64,000 nucleotides of DNA from Talaromyces rugulosus. Its lineage: Eukaryota > Ascomycota > Eurotiomycetes > Eurotiales > Trichocomaceae. Position numbers and translations under genes: made by a program. Under the pieces are notes generated by a model. That model saw only the letters and a list, made by a program, of their open reading frames with translations, was not told where the DNA came from and ran no database searches. Shown here piece after piece: positions 1 through 10,276 of the stretch (position 1 is the stretch's first letter; each line of letters starts with the position of its first letter). The stretch is from NCBI RefSeq assembly GCF_013368755.1, contig NC_049565.1, positions 496,001-560,000 on the forward strand, given 5' to 3'.

Positions 1-1487
1 GGTGACGATGAGTAGTACTAAAAAGTATGATAATAATAACGAGGCCACCGTTCTTAGTATTATTATGGACACCGATCGGCGCTCGCAATCAAACTAGGGC
101 CAGCGATCAAGTCTGCCATGACTCGATGTGCCATCTCAGATCTGGGTTCAAGGTTGTGCTCAGGCCCGGTTGGGCGCAAGTCATTGACGCTGACATGTCG
201 GATACATGGAGATTGTGATCATTTGCATCTATCATACATGCAGGTTTGCTGTCTTTATGCGTCTTTCATGTATGCCAATAAATTCCCCCGGCGTATCACG
301 TCGCCTCTTTCTGACCGCCGCTTTCGCCCCGCGGTGATTGGCCGGGGGACGCTATACTTAGTTACTCACACTTACTCACACTACTGCCACTACTTTTCTA
401 CTACATAGTACATAGTACAATAATGCACATCTCCATACATGAAGTGGCAATTATCTTCCTAGATATTGATTTTTTTCTATCCACATTCCATGGGAACCCG
501 ATTCAACACGCGAGAAATATCCCTATACGGAAGTGGAGCGATCGCCTTCCAGAAGCCCGGCGACCAATCGGGTACAGGCTGTTTGTGTCCATCAAATCCC
601 GGCCAATAGAAACAGACATATAATTACTACTACACAAAGTCACAAAACCTTGAAAGTCGTAGAGTTTCCCCTTCCAGAAACTCTTCAGGGTGGCCCGAGT
701 GATTAAACTAGGGGCATCCTGGATCCTCTCCCTTGGGTCGCACCGTAAAACCGCCATCTCAGCCTTGGGACTGTCAGTAGTAGTACGTATTATTCTGATC
801 TGTATACTGAGACTGTACAAAATCGCCCGATGCAACGCGTGCATCCTGCGCTAGTCCCAAACAGGCAAGACAACGCACGCCAGTGACGCGCGCAGAAGGC
901 CTTATCGGTGGGCTCTGATTGGCTGCATTACAATGCGCGCACTGTGATTGGCTGGCATCTCCGTGCTCGGACGCAGTGCCAAGGCTGCTAGTGCTACCGT
1001 CGCACGCGCTAGCTGGATACGGTTAACGGTATATTACCAAACAGGAAACCGTGGGCGAGACCCCGTCCGCCCGGTTAAGTTTAAAGCATACTCTGTTCAA
1101 ACTTTAGACTCACGAGACTCAGTTTCGGCAACGCGGAAGCTGCTTGGTGAGCATTGGCTTCTGCTATTCGCTGCTCTGCTATACGTCCTAGTGCTTGGCA
1201 CGGCAAGCTTCCGGCTGCTCATTTCTGTCTAGACTTTAACCGAGACCGCCGAGTCGTCGGCTATGAACAAGCGGAACTACTCAGATTGCTCTTCCGGCTC
1301 CCGTTTTGTAATTGTCCATCTTGGCAATCCAGTGAATCCACAGCCATCATGCTGACCGCTCTTGGGGCCAAGCTCTTAGTCGGTAGATCCTCTCAGGCCT
1401 GCCGCATGCAACTCTAGCTAGGCAACTCGAGCTAGCGACTGTTGGCACTAGTAAACTCGCTGGTGAATATGCCACATGGCTGATAGA
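1..1487. other. Intergenic, no gene recognised
   Basis: Short open frames exist on both strands, but none has domain-like sequence, a convincing start or splice pattern. The stretch holds two copies of the decamer tgattggctg (916-925 and 945-954), each containing an inverted CCAAT box. They could belong to a promoter of a gene I do not recognise. Confidence 0.5.
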
Positions 1488-3193
1488 TCACTCCTCCAGC
1501 TCAATGGATTCCTCCACCAAACGCCACTCTCCGCGCTCGCTGTCCCAGTGACTCCGGAGAAAACAAATTCTGTCCTTGGGAAGCGGATCCCCAACAGATA
1601 GCAGGATCTCGACCCGCCGGTTCTCGGCCGGTAGCTGCTGATCATTCTCTGCTGCCAGGTCGAGCGTGAATGGCCGGTCTTCCTCGAGCTCGACCACCTT
1701 GGATGCAAGATAGACCGCTCGTGCGCTTTTGAACAGTCCCTGCATTGGCGGTGCCTGCTGCAGGAGTCGGATCGCCTCGCGTCGCAAGCGCGGCTGCCGG
1801 CATTTTATAGCCACAAAGAATAAAGGCAGTCCGACTCCCATCTCAAAGGTAAACCCCGGCTGGCTGCCGTCTGCCGTCGCCGTCGCTGTCAGGTTGAGTG
1901 CCCCTTCCTGCACCATTTCTTCAAACAAGTCAATGTACTGGTCGTAGATGTTTTGTTCCTTGCTGTCCGCCGTGCTGACAATAATTGACGCACACGCCCA
2001 AGACATCCGAAACAACGCTGCCAGCCCTTTGTATTCTGTAGACCGGCTCAGCCCTTGCGCATCGTCTAGCCTTTGATAGGCTCGCCGCCAGTCGTCGAGT
2101 CGTGAATGTAAAAGTATCTGTGCCACCCGCTTGCTCGTATCCTCCTCGTCCGACCTGAGCAGTCTCCTAAATACCCCTTCGGCAAATGTCGTGCAATGCA
2201 GCACAAGCTTGTGCAGGGACATGTACGCATCGTATACGCTGTCAAAGTGGTACGGCTCGTCTATAACAAACCCGCTCTCCGACTTGACCCCCAGCGACAG
2301 GCCCGTCATGATTGACGACACAATGCCCATTCGCACAAACACCGGCAATGCGACATCTCCGAGAAGTCCAAAGTTATTCGCGTTGCTGCTCTGGTTTCGC
2401 GCGTGTATCTGAGACACCAGCTTGACGCCTTGGCCATACAGTTGATACCCCTCCTTGATATGCCCTTGCATCGTCTCGATGCCAATGTATAGCAGGCACG
2501 TAATTAAGGCAACATGGAGATCCACGGCGCCCCGTTGGAGCTGCTCGCGCACGTTCGACAGCGATCTCGCATACCACCGGAGTGCTCGCCGATGCGTGTC
2601 GTCGACAGTGGACTGGTCTATGAGGTTGGAATGTGTGTGCGCGTTATTCCGGTACCGGGGGTTCTCATATAGCGTGCCGATCGTGATAATCGCGTCCCAG
2701 ATGGCCGGCTGCGTTTGGCCCAGCTGCAGAACAATCCCGCGCCAGAATGCCATGTCGACGACGCCCGAGATCCCAGGGGCAGCCTGGCGAAAGTAGAACT
2801 CGAATGCTCGCCGCTCCTCTGCGGATCGTTCCAGCGATGAAAGCGTCTGGCGCTGGATTTGCGTCGGCTCTGAATCAAAAGGCCCTGAATCAAAAGACTC
2901 TGAAACTAAAGGGGCTGGAGTCTGGGCGGTTCCATTTCCACTCCCACTTCCATCTCCATCTCTAGTTCTATCTCCATCATTTCTATACTCGCATCGCCTG
3001 CCCAGGCGACAGCACCGCCGACAGAACGGTTTCCCCTCGTCGCATTTGACTTTGCTGACTCTACCACAGGTTAGTCACTTGTCCCAGTCCCAGCACTACT
3101 TGGCGGCACAGACTTGCACGGTATACATCCGGACGAGCTTCTCAAAGGCGTGCTCCACCTCTGTCTGGTGTGATGAATACTCGGGCCCAGCAT
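1488..3193 (-). CDS. Zn2Cys6 fungal-specific transcription factor
   Basis: Likely nuclear DNA-binding regulator of about 550 residues. Two exons: 3114-3193 and 1488-3060, joined across a 53-nt intron (3061-3113) with GT-AG ends and a CTAAC-type branch site. The join rebuilds a perfect C-X2-C-X6-C-X6-C-X2-C-X6-C zinc cluster (CIPCKVSKVKC followed by DEGKPFCRRC) at about residues 24-51. A linker rich in D/G/S/T follows, then the block ERRAFEFYFRQAAPGISG with FWRGIVLQ. That is typical of the Fungal_trans_2-like regulatory domain following an N-terminal C6 finger. The start is the first in-frame ATG upstream of the cysteines. The target is unknown, and no obvious pathway genes lie next to it. Confidence 0.85.
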
Positions 3194-4164
3194 GTCCAGA
3201 CGAACACGTAGTCATCAAGCGCAGCTCTGCCTCTGTACTGACTGGCTGGAATATGCAACACTCGGAGATTCGTTTATCCTTTCCCCGCCTGACTGGTCTA
3301 TTAGTCTATGATTAATATTATTATTGTGTGCTCAGTGCTGTTTATGTCGCTAGGAAGAAAGAAGAAAGAAAAAGCAGGAGCGGCTGACAGGACGTTCCGC
3401 GTGCACCGCCCTGGTTGGGCAACCCTATCGAGCCATGGCCGGCCGCGATTGGCCCGTTCGGTTTATGATGTCATCGGTCACCACGCTATTCCATTCTTAG
3501 GTCAGGCTTGCCTAATCAGGAAATAGTCTGGCATCTCTGTTTCATGGGCTCGCCCGGACGAGCCACCGAAAGCTTCATTTCTTGCGCTCTGTCGCTGCAG
3601 GCTATACTCGTTCGGGCTCGTCTGGGCTTGTCTGGGCTCGTTCGGGGGATGCGAGCGTGGCTCAGCGCGCGCTTTTCGGCCTCTTGATTGGGCCTTTGCC
3701 TGCATTTCGACCCCTGGCCCGGGCTCTTAGGGCTTTGTGGACTTTCACGCTGCTATGCTAAGGGTCTTATATCTGCCAGCATGCTCGCTTTTTCTTGTTT
3801 TTCTTCTTGCTTTTCTTTTCGCCGTCTTTCCACTGCTTTTTATTCCAGCCAACGGTCTTTTTCGTGCTCAGTACTACTCTCTTTTCTATTCTCTCAATAC
3901 CATAACGATATCTACGTATCACACGAACGCCATTTCTTTCTCAGTCACTCATACATCCTAAATCTGCACCCCTTGGGACAACTCTCGCCCTATACACTCT
4001 CTTCACCTGTTCCAACCCCCGGAACCATCGTCGTGTCCACCTCTCAGCCAGTCTTCAAGGTACTTGACCATTCTACCCAGATACTGCTACCACATAACTC
4101 ACACCTCTCCAGACCTAATCACATTCACATTCCCCCATCACTACCTCATTACCTCATCGCCAAA
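3194..4164. other. Intergenic region and long pyrimidine-rich leader
   Basis: This separates the divergent Zn2Cys6 gene and the small membrane-protein gene. From about 3780 it is rich in C and T with many TTC/TCT runs, typical of a fungal promoter and 5' leader. A candidate 53-nt leader intron spans 4060-4112 (donor gtactt, acceptor ccag). The frame of the downstream gene stays open back to 3688, but the composition looks like leader, not coding sequence. Confidence 0.5.
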
Positions 4165-4443
4165 ATGACGACCATGGTTGGAGGCCTCAGCATTGGCATG
4201 GTCAATCTGATCGTGGTCCTCGTGGTCGTGGGTGCCGGCTTCCTGGTCATCATTGCTTCTGGATTCTCGCATATGTTATACGGCGCGCCCGACCCCTTGA
4301 TTCAAGAACCCTCGCAAGAACAGATGGATTATATGCGGGGGGTGCGCTATCGGACAAAGGTCAACTTGTACCACACTGCGCGAGAGATCGTGCACGACCG
4401 GCATTCAAAGGAGACCAACGATTTGTCTATGTCTATGGCGTGA
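4165..4443 (+). CDS. Small single-pass membrane protein, 92 residues
   Basis: I do not recognise a named family. The start ATG at 4165 sits in a good fungal context (CGCCAAAATGACG); another ATG lies three codons in. Residues about 11-32 form one hydrophobic helix (VNLIVVLVVVGAGFLVIIAS), preceded by a short uncharged N-terminus. The C-terminal 55 residues are polar, with GAPDPLIQEPSQEQMDYMRG and several Arg/His. The likely topology is a single-span membrane protein with a soluble tail. It is preceded by a long pyrimidine-rich leader and followed directly by a TC microsatellite, as expected for an expressed small gene. An N-terminal extension in the same frame is possible but looks like UTR. 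Confidence 0.6.
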   Translation: MTTMVGGLSIGMVNLIVVLVVVGAGFLVIIASGFSHMLYGAPDPLIQEPSQEQMDYMRGVRYRTKVNLYHTAREIVHDRHSKETNDLSMSMA

Positions 4444-4448
4444 TTTCT

Positions 4449-4451
<3 letters not shown>

Positions 4452-4483
<32 letters not shown>
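4452..4483. repeat. (TC)n microsatellite
   Basis: About 15 uninterrupted TC dinucleotides lie just 3' of the small membrane-protein stop codon, probably in its 3' UTR. Confidence 0.9.
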
Positions 4484-4486
<3 letters not shown>

Positions 4487-4953
4487 TGAGGGCGCTCGTC
4501 ATGCCGTCAAGCAGGTTTTGATGTTTTTTATTGTTCAATATGGAGTTTGGGATAAGAACATGCATACAATGGTACTGGCGCAATTATATGTTCTCTTGTT
4601 TGTTTTGGTTTGATGTATCGCATATACAAGTATTCTAGTGATCCATCTAGAAATATCTGTAGCAGTTAGCAGTTTGTACAATTTACATCTAGCACTTTGT
4701 GACTCTTGTCCGTCTCACCACAAGACCTTCTTTTTATTTTAATTAGCAAGCACATGATTATCTACCTTGTGGGCGAGAAAACCGTGAGGTAAGAACCCTA
4801 TCATTAGTTATCAGACCGGGCGCAGCAGGTATTTATTCTGCCGTCTTGACAAACCTCATCCAAGAGTGTAAAGTCTTCTAAGACGAAATATTGTTTTCGT
4901 GTCAAAACCCAAAACGCCGTATCTATTCCTGCAAATTTGAACTTATCCGTATC
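4484..4953. other. Intergenic, nothing recognised
   Basis: AT-rich 3' flank of the small membrane-protein gene and promoter side of the next small gene. I see no repeat or coding pattern. Confidence 0.4.
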
Positions 4954-5376
4954 ATGGATTACCCCACCGTCAAGAGTAGTACTACCTCGCACCCCCCTCT
5001 GTTGATCTCGCAGAGCCCGATCGAGGCTAAGAAATCCGCAACTGACAATGAGCTTGTTGACCTTGGCAAGACACAGGCAAGCAAATGGCTTCGTCAGTGA
5101 TCCATTTCATTTATTGACTTTACATAGCTGAATCATGACAACTGCACTATTTCGTGTGAGGCCAGGGATACGTCCATCACTGTCGACGCGCCGGACAATA
5201 CAGTAGCCATCATCGTCGATATCAGCCCGCCCGGCGGCAAGTTTGTTATCGGGAAACCGTCGCAGACACCGTGGGGCACAGAATTGGTCGTCGAGAGGGC
5301 AACAGAGGGCGAGGAGCAGTTGCTGATCTGGTCATGGCTGCATGAGTGGCGATTCTATGTAGTCGGTTCGATCTAG
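4954..5376 (+). CDS. Small hypothetical protein with a GC-AG intron (two exons)
   Basis: Exon 1 is 4954-5076 (starts MDYPTVKSS) and exon 2 is 5128-5376 (ends FYVVGSI). The best join is a 51-nt intron (5077-5127) with a CAG|gcaagc donor and a catag acceptor. This GC-AG intron keeps phase and avoids the stop codon at 5098-5100. The product is about 123 residues, with an acidic C-terminal half containing TVAIIVDISPPGGKF and WSWLHEWRFYVV. No signal peptide, membrane helix or known family is visible. The balanced codon use and long open second exon suggest a real gene, but expression evidence is lacking and the start could differ. Confidence 0.45.
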
Positions 5377-5845
5377 ATAAGATACCTTGTTAAAGCCTCA
5401 ACCACTACATGACTTCAATGTTGTCTCCAGATGTCAACTCTATCGGTTGAAAAGAAGAAGCAAAGTTGTAATAAAAGTAGTAAGTAGGTAGCTAGTCAAC
5501 TATTAGCCATCATTACGTTCAGAGACATAGGATTTATAATGATATATATATGTGTTGTCACCGTCTTAATCAATAACATTACTGTCAGATTTGAATTGAA
5601 TATACTGAACGGTGGCAATCTGTACTTATTAAGGATTAATTATACTCGCACATCTTTTACTAATGTCGCAAAACTTCAATGTTTCTAACAGTTACAGCCT
5701 GTGTCACCTCTTATTAGTTTATATACATCAACCAATCGCAGCTTCCCCACAATGCCCTCACCGCCCGATCCACCGAACTCGACCCATTTTCTGCCGCGCA
5801 TTTTTATCCCGACATTATTGATCCAAAGACAAGAAGAGAAAAAAT
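5377..5845. other. Intergenic, AT-rich
   Basis: Promoter-side DNA of the rRNA methyltransferase gene, with AT-rich stretches near 5530-5660. No coding pattern is seen. Confidence 0.4.
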
Positions 5846-7576
5846 ATGTCTCTCTACTACGATGCTGCGACGATCCTCTCGTCCTCAACCGCAGACCAAG
5901 GCGGCTCCTTCAAATCGCGCATTTACAACTCCAAATCCCTCAAAGCGTCGCCCGCCCAGATCTACGCGCTTGTCACGGAGGCGTCCAAGTGGGATATTCT
6001 GCTGAAAGAGGTTATTGAAAAGGCCGGTATTCTTTCGCTGGAACACAAGGTAAACCTTTGAATTTATTCTATTTGCATCCTTTGGACTTTCATTTTAGTT
6101 GGATATGTGAAAAAATGTTTCCCAGAAAATAGAGACTAACTAACACCCAAGACCGCATAGTTGACTCCGTTGCTCTGCTTGCTACTAGTTCACGACCACT
6201 TGCTGAGCAAAAATGGCATTGCTGCGCCAGCTTCACATCCAATTCGTCAAGCAGTCGAAAGACACAAAGCACGCCTAAAAGCCGAGCTCACAAGGGCACG
6301 TGTGCGGCGCGGGTGCGCGTCACTTCAGGATCTTCAGTCGGTTATTCTCGACGAAAAGAAAGCGTTGCTTGGCCCCGATGCGCTTACTGAGAATATGTAC
6401 CCGCGCTGGGTGCGGATTAACAATGTTAGAAGCACACTAAAAGCACAGCTTGACGGCACGTTTAGTGGGTACCGGAACGTTGAGAGTTTGAAGGAGTTGC
6501 GAACAACGGACCAGATATACATCGATCCGCATATTCCTGATCTGGTTGCGCTGGCACCCGGTGCTGTTGATTTTTCGACGACGAAAGCGTATAAAGATGG
6601 AGAGATTATACTTCAAGACAAGGCCTCTTGTTTCCCTGCATACCTCCTTTTGGGAGATCCAGATGGATCGTGGAGCGAAGGAGATTTGGTCGATGGATGT
6701 GCTGCCCCCGGAAACAAAACTACCCATCTCGCATCGCTACTTGCTGCTCGACGTGGTTTCAAGAAAAACCAAAAAAATTCCAACAAGATAATCTCCATGG
6801 ACTCATCGGCTCCGCGCTCAAAGACGCTGCAGAAAATGGTCTCGGTGGCGGGCGCCGACAAGATTGTGACTGTTCTTGCGGGCCAGGATTTCCTAGCTTT
6901 GGACCCGGCAGATGAACGGTTTGAGTCTGTGTCGGGTCTTCTCCTCGACCCTAGCTGTTCTGGCAGTGGCATTATCGGGCGTGACGATGTTCCGCAGTTG
7001 GTTTTACCAGAAAGCAACAGACCTTCTAGCACGTCAAACCGGGGAAAGAAACGCAAGAGAGACAGCAAAAAAGAAAACGAAGAAGAAGACGAAGAAGAAG
7101 CCAAACAGAGTCCACCGGAGAGAATGAGCACCGAGCGACTAACTAAACTCTCCAATCTCCAAACGCACATTGTGGAACACGCGCTTCGTTTCCCCGCTGC
7201 TTCACGGGTGACGTATAGTACATGCTCTACACACGTTTTGGAAAACGAGTCTGTTGTGTCCCGGATCCTCGCGTCAGACGTTGCAAAGCAAAGAGGGTGG
7301 AGGGTTATGCGGCGAGATGAGCAGCCTGCCGGGTTACAGAAATGGAAGCACAGAGGGATCAAATCGATTTCGAATAGTACCGACGAAAAGAGTCACGTGG
7401 AAATAAATCTCTCAGAGGAGCAGCTGGATGCTTGTTTACGATGCTGGCCTGGCGATGATGAGTGTACCGGTGGCTTTTTTGTGGTGGGATTTGTCCGCGA
7501 CGAAGAACTAGCAGATACTGAGGCGACCGGAGAAGATAGTGGCGATGAATCTGAATTTGGAGGGTTTTCAGACTAG
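5846..7576 (+). CDS. RCM1: NSUN5/Rcm1-type 25S rRNA (cytosine-C5) methyltransferase
   Basis: Predicted to methylate one cytosine of large-subunit rRNA using S-adenosylmethionine, acting in the nucleolus. Exons 5846-6049 and 6161-7576 flank a 111-nt intron with a tandem CTAAC branch site, giving 539 residues. RNA-cytosine methyltransferase motifs appear in order. The SAM-binding DGCAAPGNKT is at about 247-256. Motif IV DPSCSGSG (Cys about 334) is the NSUN5-specific form of the usual DAPCSG. Motif VI YSTCSTHVLENE has the catalytic Cys at about 423. Between motifs IV and VI lies a charged insert (Lys/Arg then Glu/Asp repeats), common in fungal homologues. The C-terminal tail is acidic. The gene looks intact. 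Confidence 0.93.
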
Positions 7577-7700
7577 ACATGCCTCATGAATGAATTTAAA
7601 TGAGACGCAATGGCATATAAAAATAGATAAGAATACCTGTTGTATATAATTAATATCGTGGTTCTCGTAACATCAGAAACTGAAACAGACATCGGAATGA

Positions 7701-8994
7701 TCAGTCAGGAGATGCCCCATTCCGGTATCGCCATAAACGGCTATAATCTCTGAGTTTTGAACCAATTCCATCGATGTCTCTATTTTGCGCAAGTTTCTCT
7801 GTGGCCATTGTGAAGTCGGTATTTTTGGGTGTGGACCCGCAACTGATAAGTTTGACATTTTGTCGCATAAATTCATTCTCCCCCAAAACTTGTCTCTTGT
7901 CATGACTCAGAGGAAACATTGTATCGAGGTAGTGCTGGTTCAATAAATGCCCAGAGCCCTGTCGAATGAAAACATCCCCTAGGTAACGACTAGGTATTCT
8001 GATAAAATCCAAGATCCCCCACATGGCAACAAAATCCTCAGAGTTGACATAGTGCTCGATGTGCGGAATACATCTCTCTGGCTTGCCCTGGTCGGTATAC
8101 TTTCTTGTTGGGTTGTTCCAATGATTGGCCGCGTTGCCAAACGTGTATATTTCAAGTTTACCCAAGGTCTTGTCGTCGAGCGCATCAAAAAGCCAATCCA
8201 GGATGAGCCCTCCTTCGACACCTCCCTGGCTATGGAGGATTAGAACAATCTTTTCGTATTTCTCGTTCAAGAGTGTTTGCTTGACAAAAACGTATGCATC
8301 ACGGACGTCTTCGGTGGCGTAGCAAAAGCAGCGCTGAATTAAGCACTGGATGACGTCGAAAATAATACCTGCACTTTATGCAAACCACATCAGAGAAAGG
8401 CCTTGGTCTTGACATTTGATACTCACGTTTCATTGTGGATTCCAGTGATTTTCCGGCCAAAAGTCAGGGACAATCGGTCGAGATTACTTTGTAACCAATG
8501 CCGACTGTATCTTCTGTTAGTGTTGGTCATATGTAGGCGAAAATGTCATACCCAACCCCGACGCCATTAATAAATATCCAATGCTCCGATTCGTGGTCAG
8601 ATCTAGGGAGGGGGACGTGCGAAACCAAGAATCGTTGCCGCCCGTTCAGAAAAGCACAGATTCTGTTGCTGAGAAGAAAGACCGAGGCGATGTAAAATAG
8701 ACAGATGTATATTGGTAAAAATAACAGCACTGGTAGTGACAGAATAAAGGCGACTTGATAGACGATCAATACGCCGTGGACCGCAAGAGCAGTGAGGTTG
8801 CCACGAGACGGATACAACTCGTCCAGTTTTCCAGAAGAGTATGGCTTTAGAGGCAGTAAAATACCTGGAAGATAGCGAATGCACGACAGGCAGAGGATCA
8901 CATCAGATACCAGGAGCTTGAGGGGACTGGCTGTGTATGGCAGAGGGGTGGTCGTGGGGGCACCGGCCTGGGACGGCATAAACATCACCACCAT
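7701..8994 (-). CDS. Membrane-anchored alpha/beta-hydrolase-like protein
   Basis: Three exons: 8552-8994, 8427-8513 and 7701-8373, giving about 400 residues. The N-terminal 100-150 residues carry two or three hydrophobic helices (ALAVHGVLIVYQVAFILSLP and following). The motif FINGVGVG, rebuilt across intron 1, resembles the first strand of a hydrolase fold. The centre has the nucleophile-elbow motif LILHSQGGVEGG (Ser about 225), a GXSXG variant with His in the first position. A later DFVAMWG and GSGHLLNQHYL could supply the acid and the catalytic His. The function is probably lipase- or esterase-like at a membrane; the substrate is unknown. Intron 1 is only 38 nt (8514-8551); intron 2 is 53 nt and its acceptor AAAG|T was chosen by phase. 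Confidence 0.75.
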
Positions 8995-10276
8995 TTTGGC
9001 GGAGGAAACGACTTCTAGATGAATAGAATTTCAGGAAATGATATCTTTAAAGAGATAAAAAAGCGCTGCTCAAGACATCGCGCAAAGCAGTGGGATGTTG
9101 TGGGAGGAAAGCGCGCCTGCCTTGGGCGATCGTGATCATCTTGGCGCTTGAACAGGTCACGCCTCGCTGCCTGTCCGCCTGACCTTGCAACAATCCAACG
9201 TCAAACGGACTGACCAGAAGTAGTCATCAAGAGAATACCACTCAGATTAATTTATTTTATGAGTTTTTTTTTTTAATGGGCCGCAGCATCTATCCAGGAG
9301 GGATTGCCGTTTTCACCATGGAACGTCCCATACTGGGCGAATAGGTCGACATTCAACAACACAGCAGCCCCAGCCACTTGCTATTCGGTGAAAGACGTCG
9401 GTTTTAAACAATTTAGGGTATCTTTTACTCTACAGCATGGTCCTCGTTACGCCCAGACTAGAGGGGAGAGGATACGCCCAAGCCCTAATGCTATCATAAG
9501 TCGACACCGTCATGGCCGGTTCATCCTTGCGGGCCCTCACTCTCTCCGACAGTCCTAATGCGGTGTTTGACAAAGAAAATGGCATATTGAGCTAGACCAA
9601 TGATATGGCGACGAGGAAGGCTATATTAACACGAGTGGGTCGACTTCCCAGCCATTCTCATATCAGATGGAAACGCTCACACACACAGGGGATAGGGGCA
9701 ATCAAAGACAAATCCACATCTTTCTTTCAATAGCAGCAAGATATAAAGAATCATTATACAAGCTACAATGAGTTGTGTCTAACAAAGGTCTCATTGACTA
9801 AGTTTCACATCCACGATCTACAATACTGTTGTTCAATGCCCACAAGGACAATAAAAGGCGCAGTTCTTGGTACCATGGGCTCAATTAGGCATTGAATAAA
9901 GAGAGTGCAGTCTCAATTGCGCACTGGAGACTGCAGTCTTTCTCTGTATTGTACCAGGGAGGAATGACCGGCACGCTACACCGGTATTTATACAGTCCCA
10001 GGTGCCCCATCACCCTCAGGCGGTGTCAGTAATTCGCTAATCAAAAAATTGAGAAATCAAAGTAAGTTACCGATGTCGCTGTGAACTTAATTGTTCTATA
10101 TTTTCCCCTTCATGCCCACAATCTCCATGCCCACATGCACACTCTCCTTCCCACAATCCTTCTCACAACATCAAATCCCATCTCGTCCGTTACTCCCAAC
10201 CCAATATCCCGAAGAAGCATCATCCTCCATCTAGTTTTGATCAGAATTCCCTCCTCTGGCACGAGTTAACGTAAAT
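8995..10276. other. Intergenic, no gene recognised
   Basis: About 1.3 kb between divergent genes. It contains a T-run near 9265 and short open frames without domain-like content. The last 200 nt are pyrimidine-rich and read as the leader of the polyQ-protein gene. Confidence 0.45.

Noticed and set aside
948..1232. 94-codon open frame
   Set aside because: No family motif, no matching exon structure, and its composition resembles intergenic DNA.
3688..4164. N-terminal extension of the small membrane protein
   Set aside because: The frame is open but pyrimidine-rich with leader-like composition and a likely leader intron; the ATG at 4165 has the better context.
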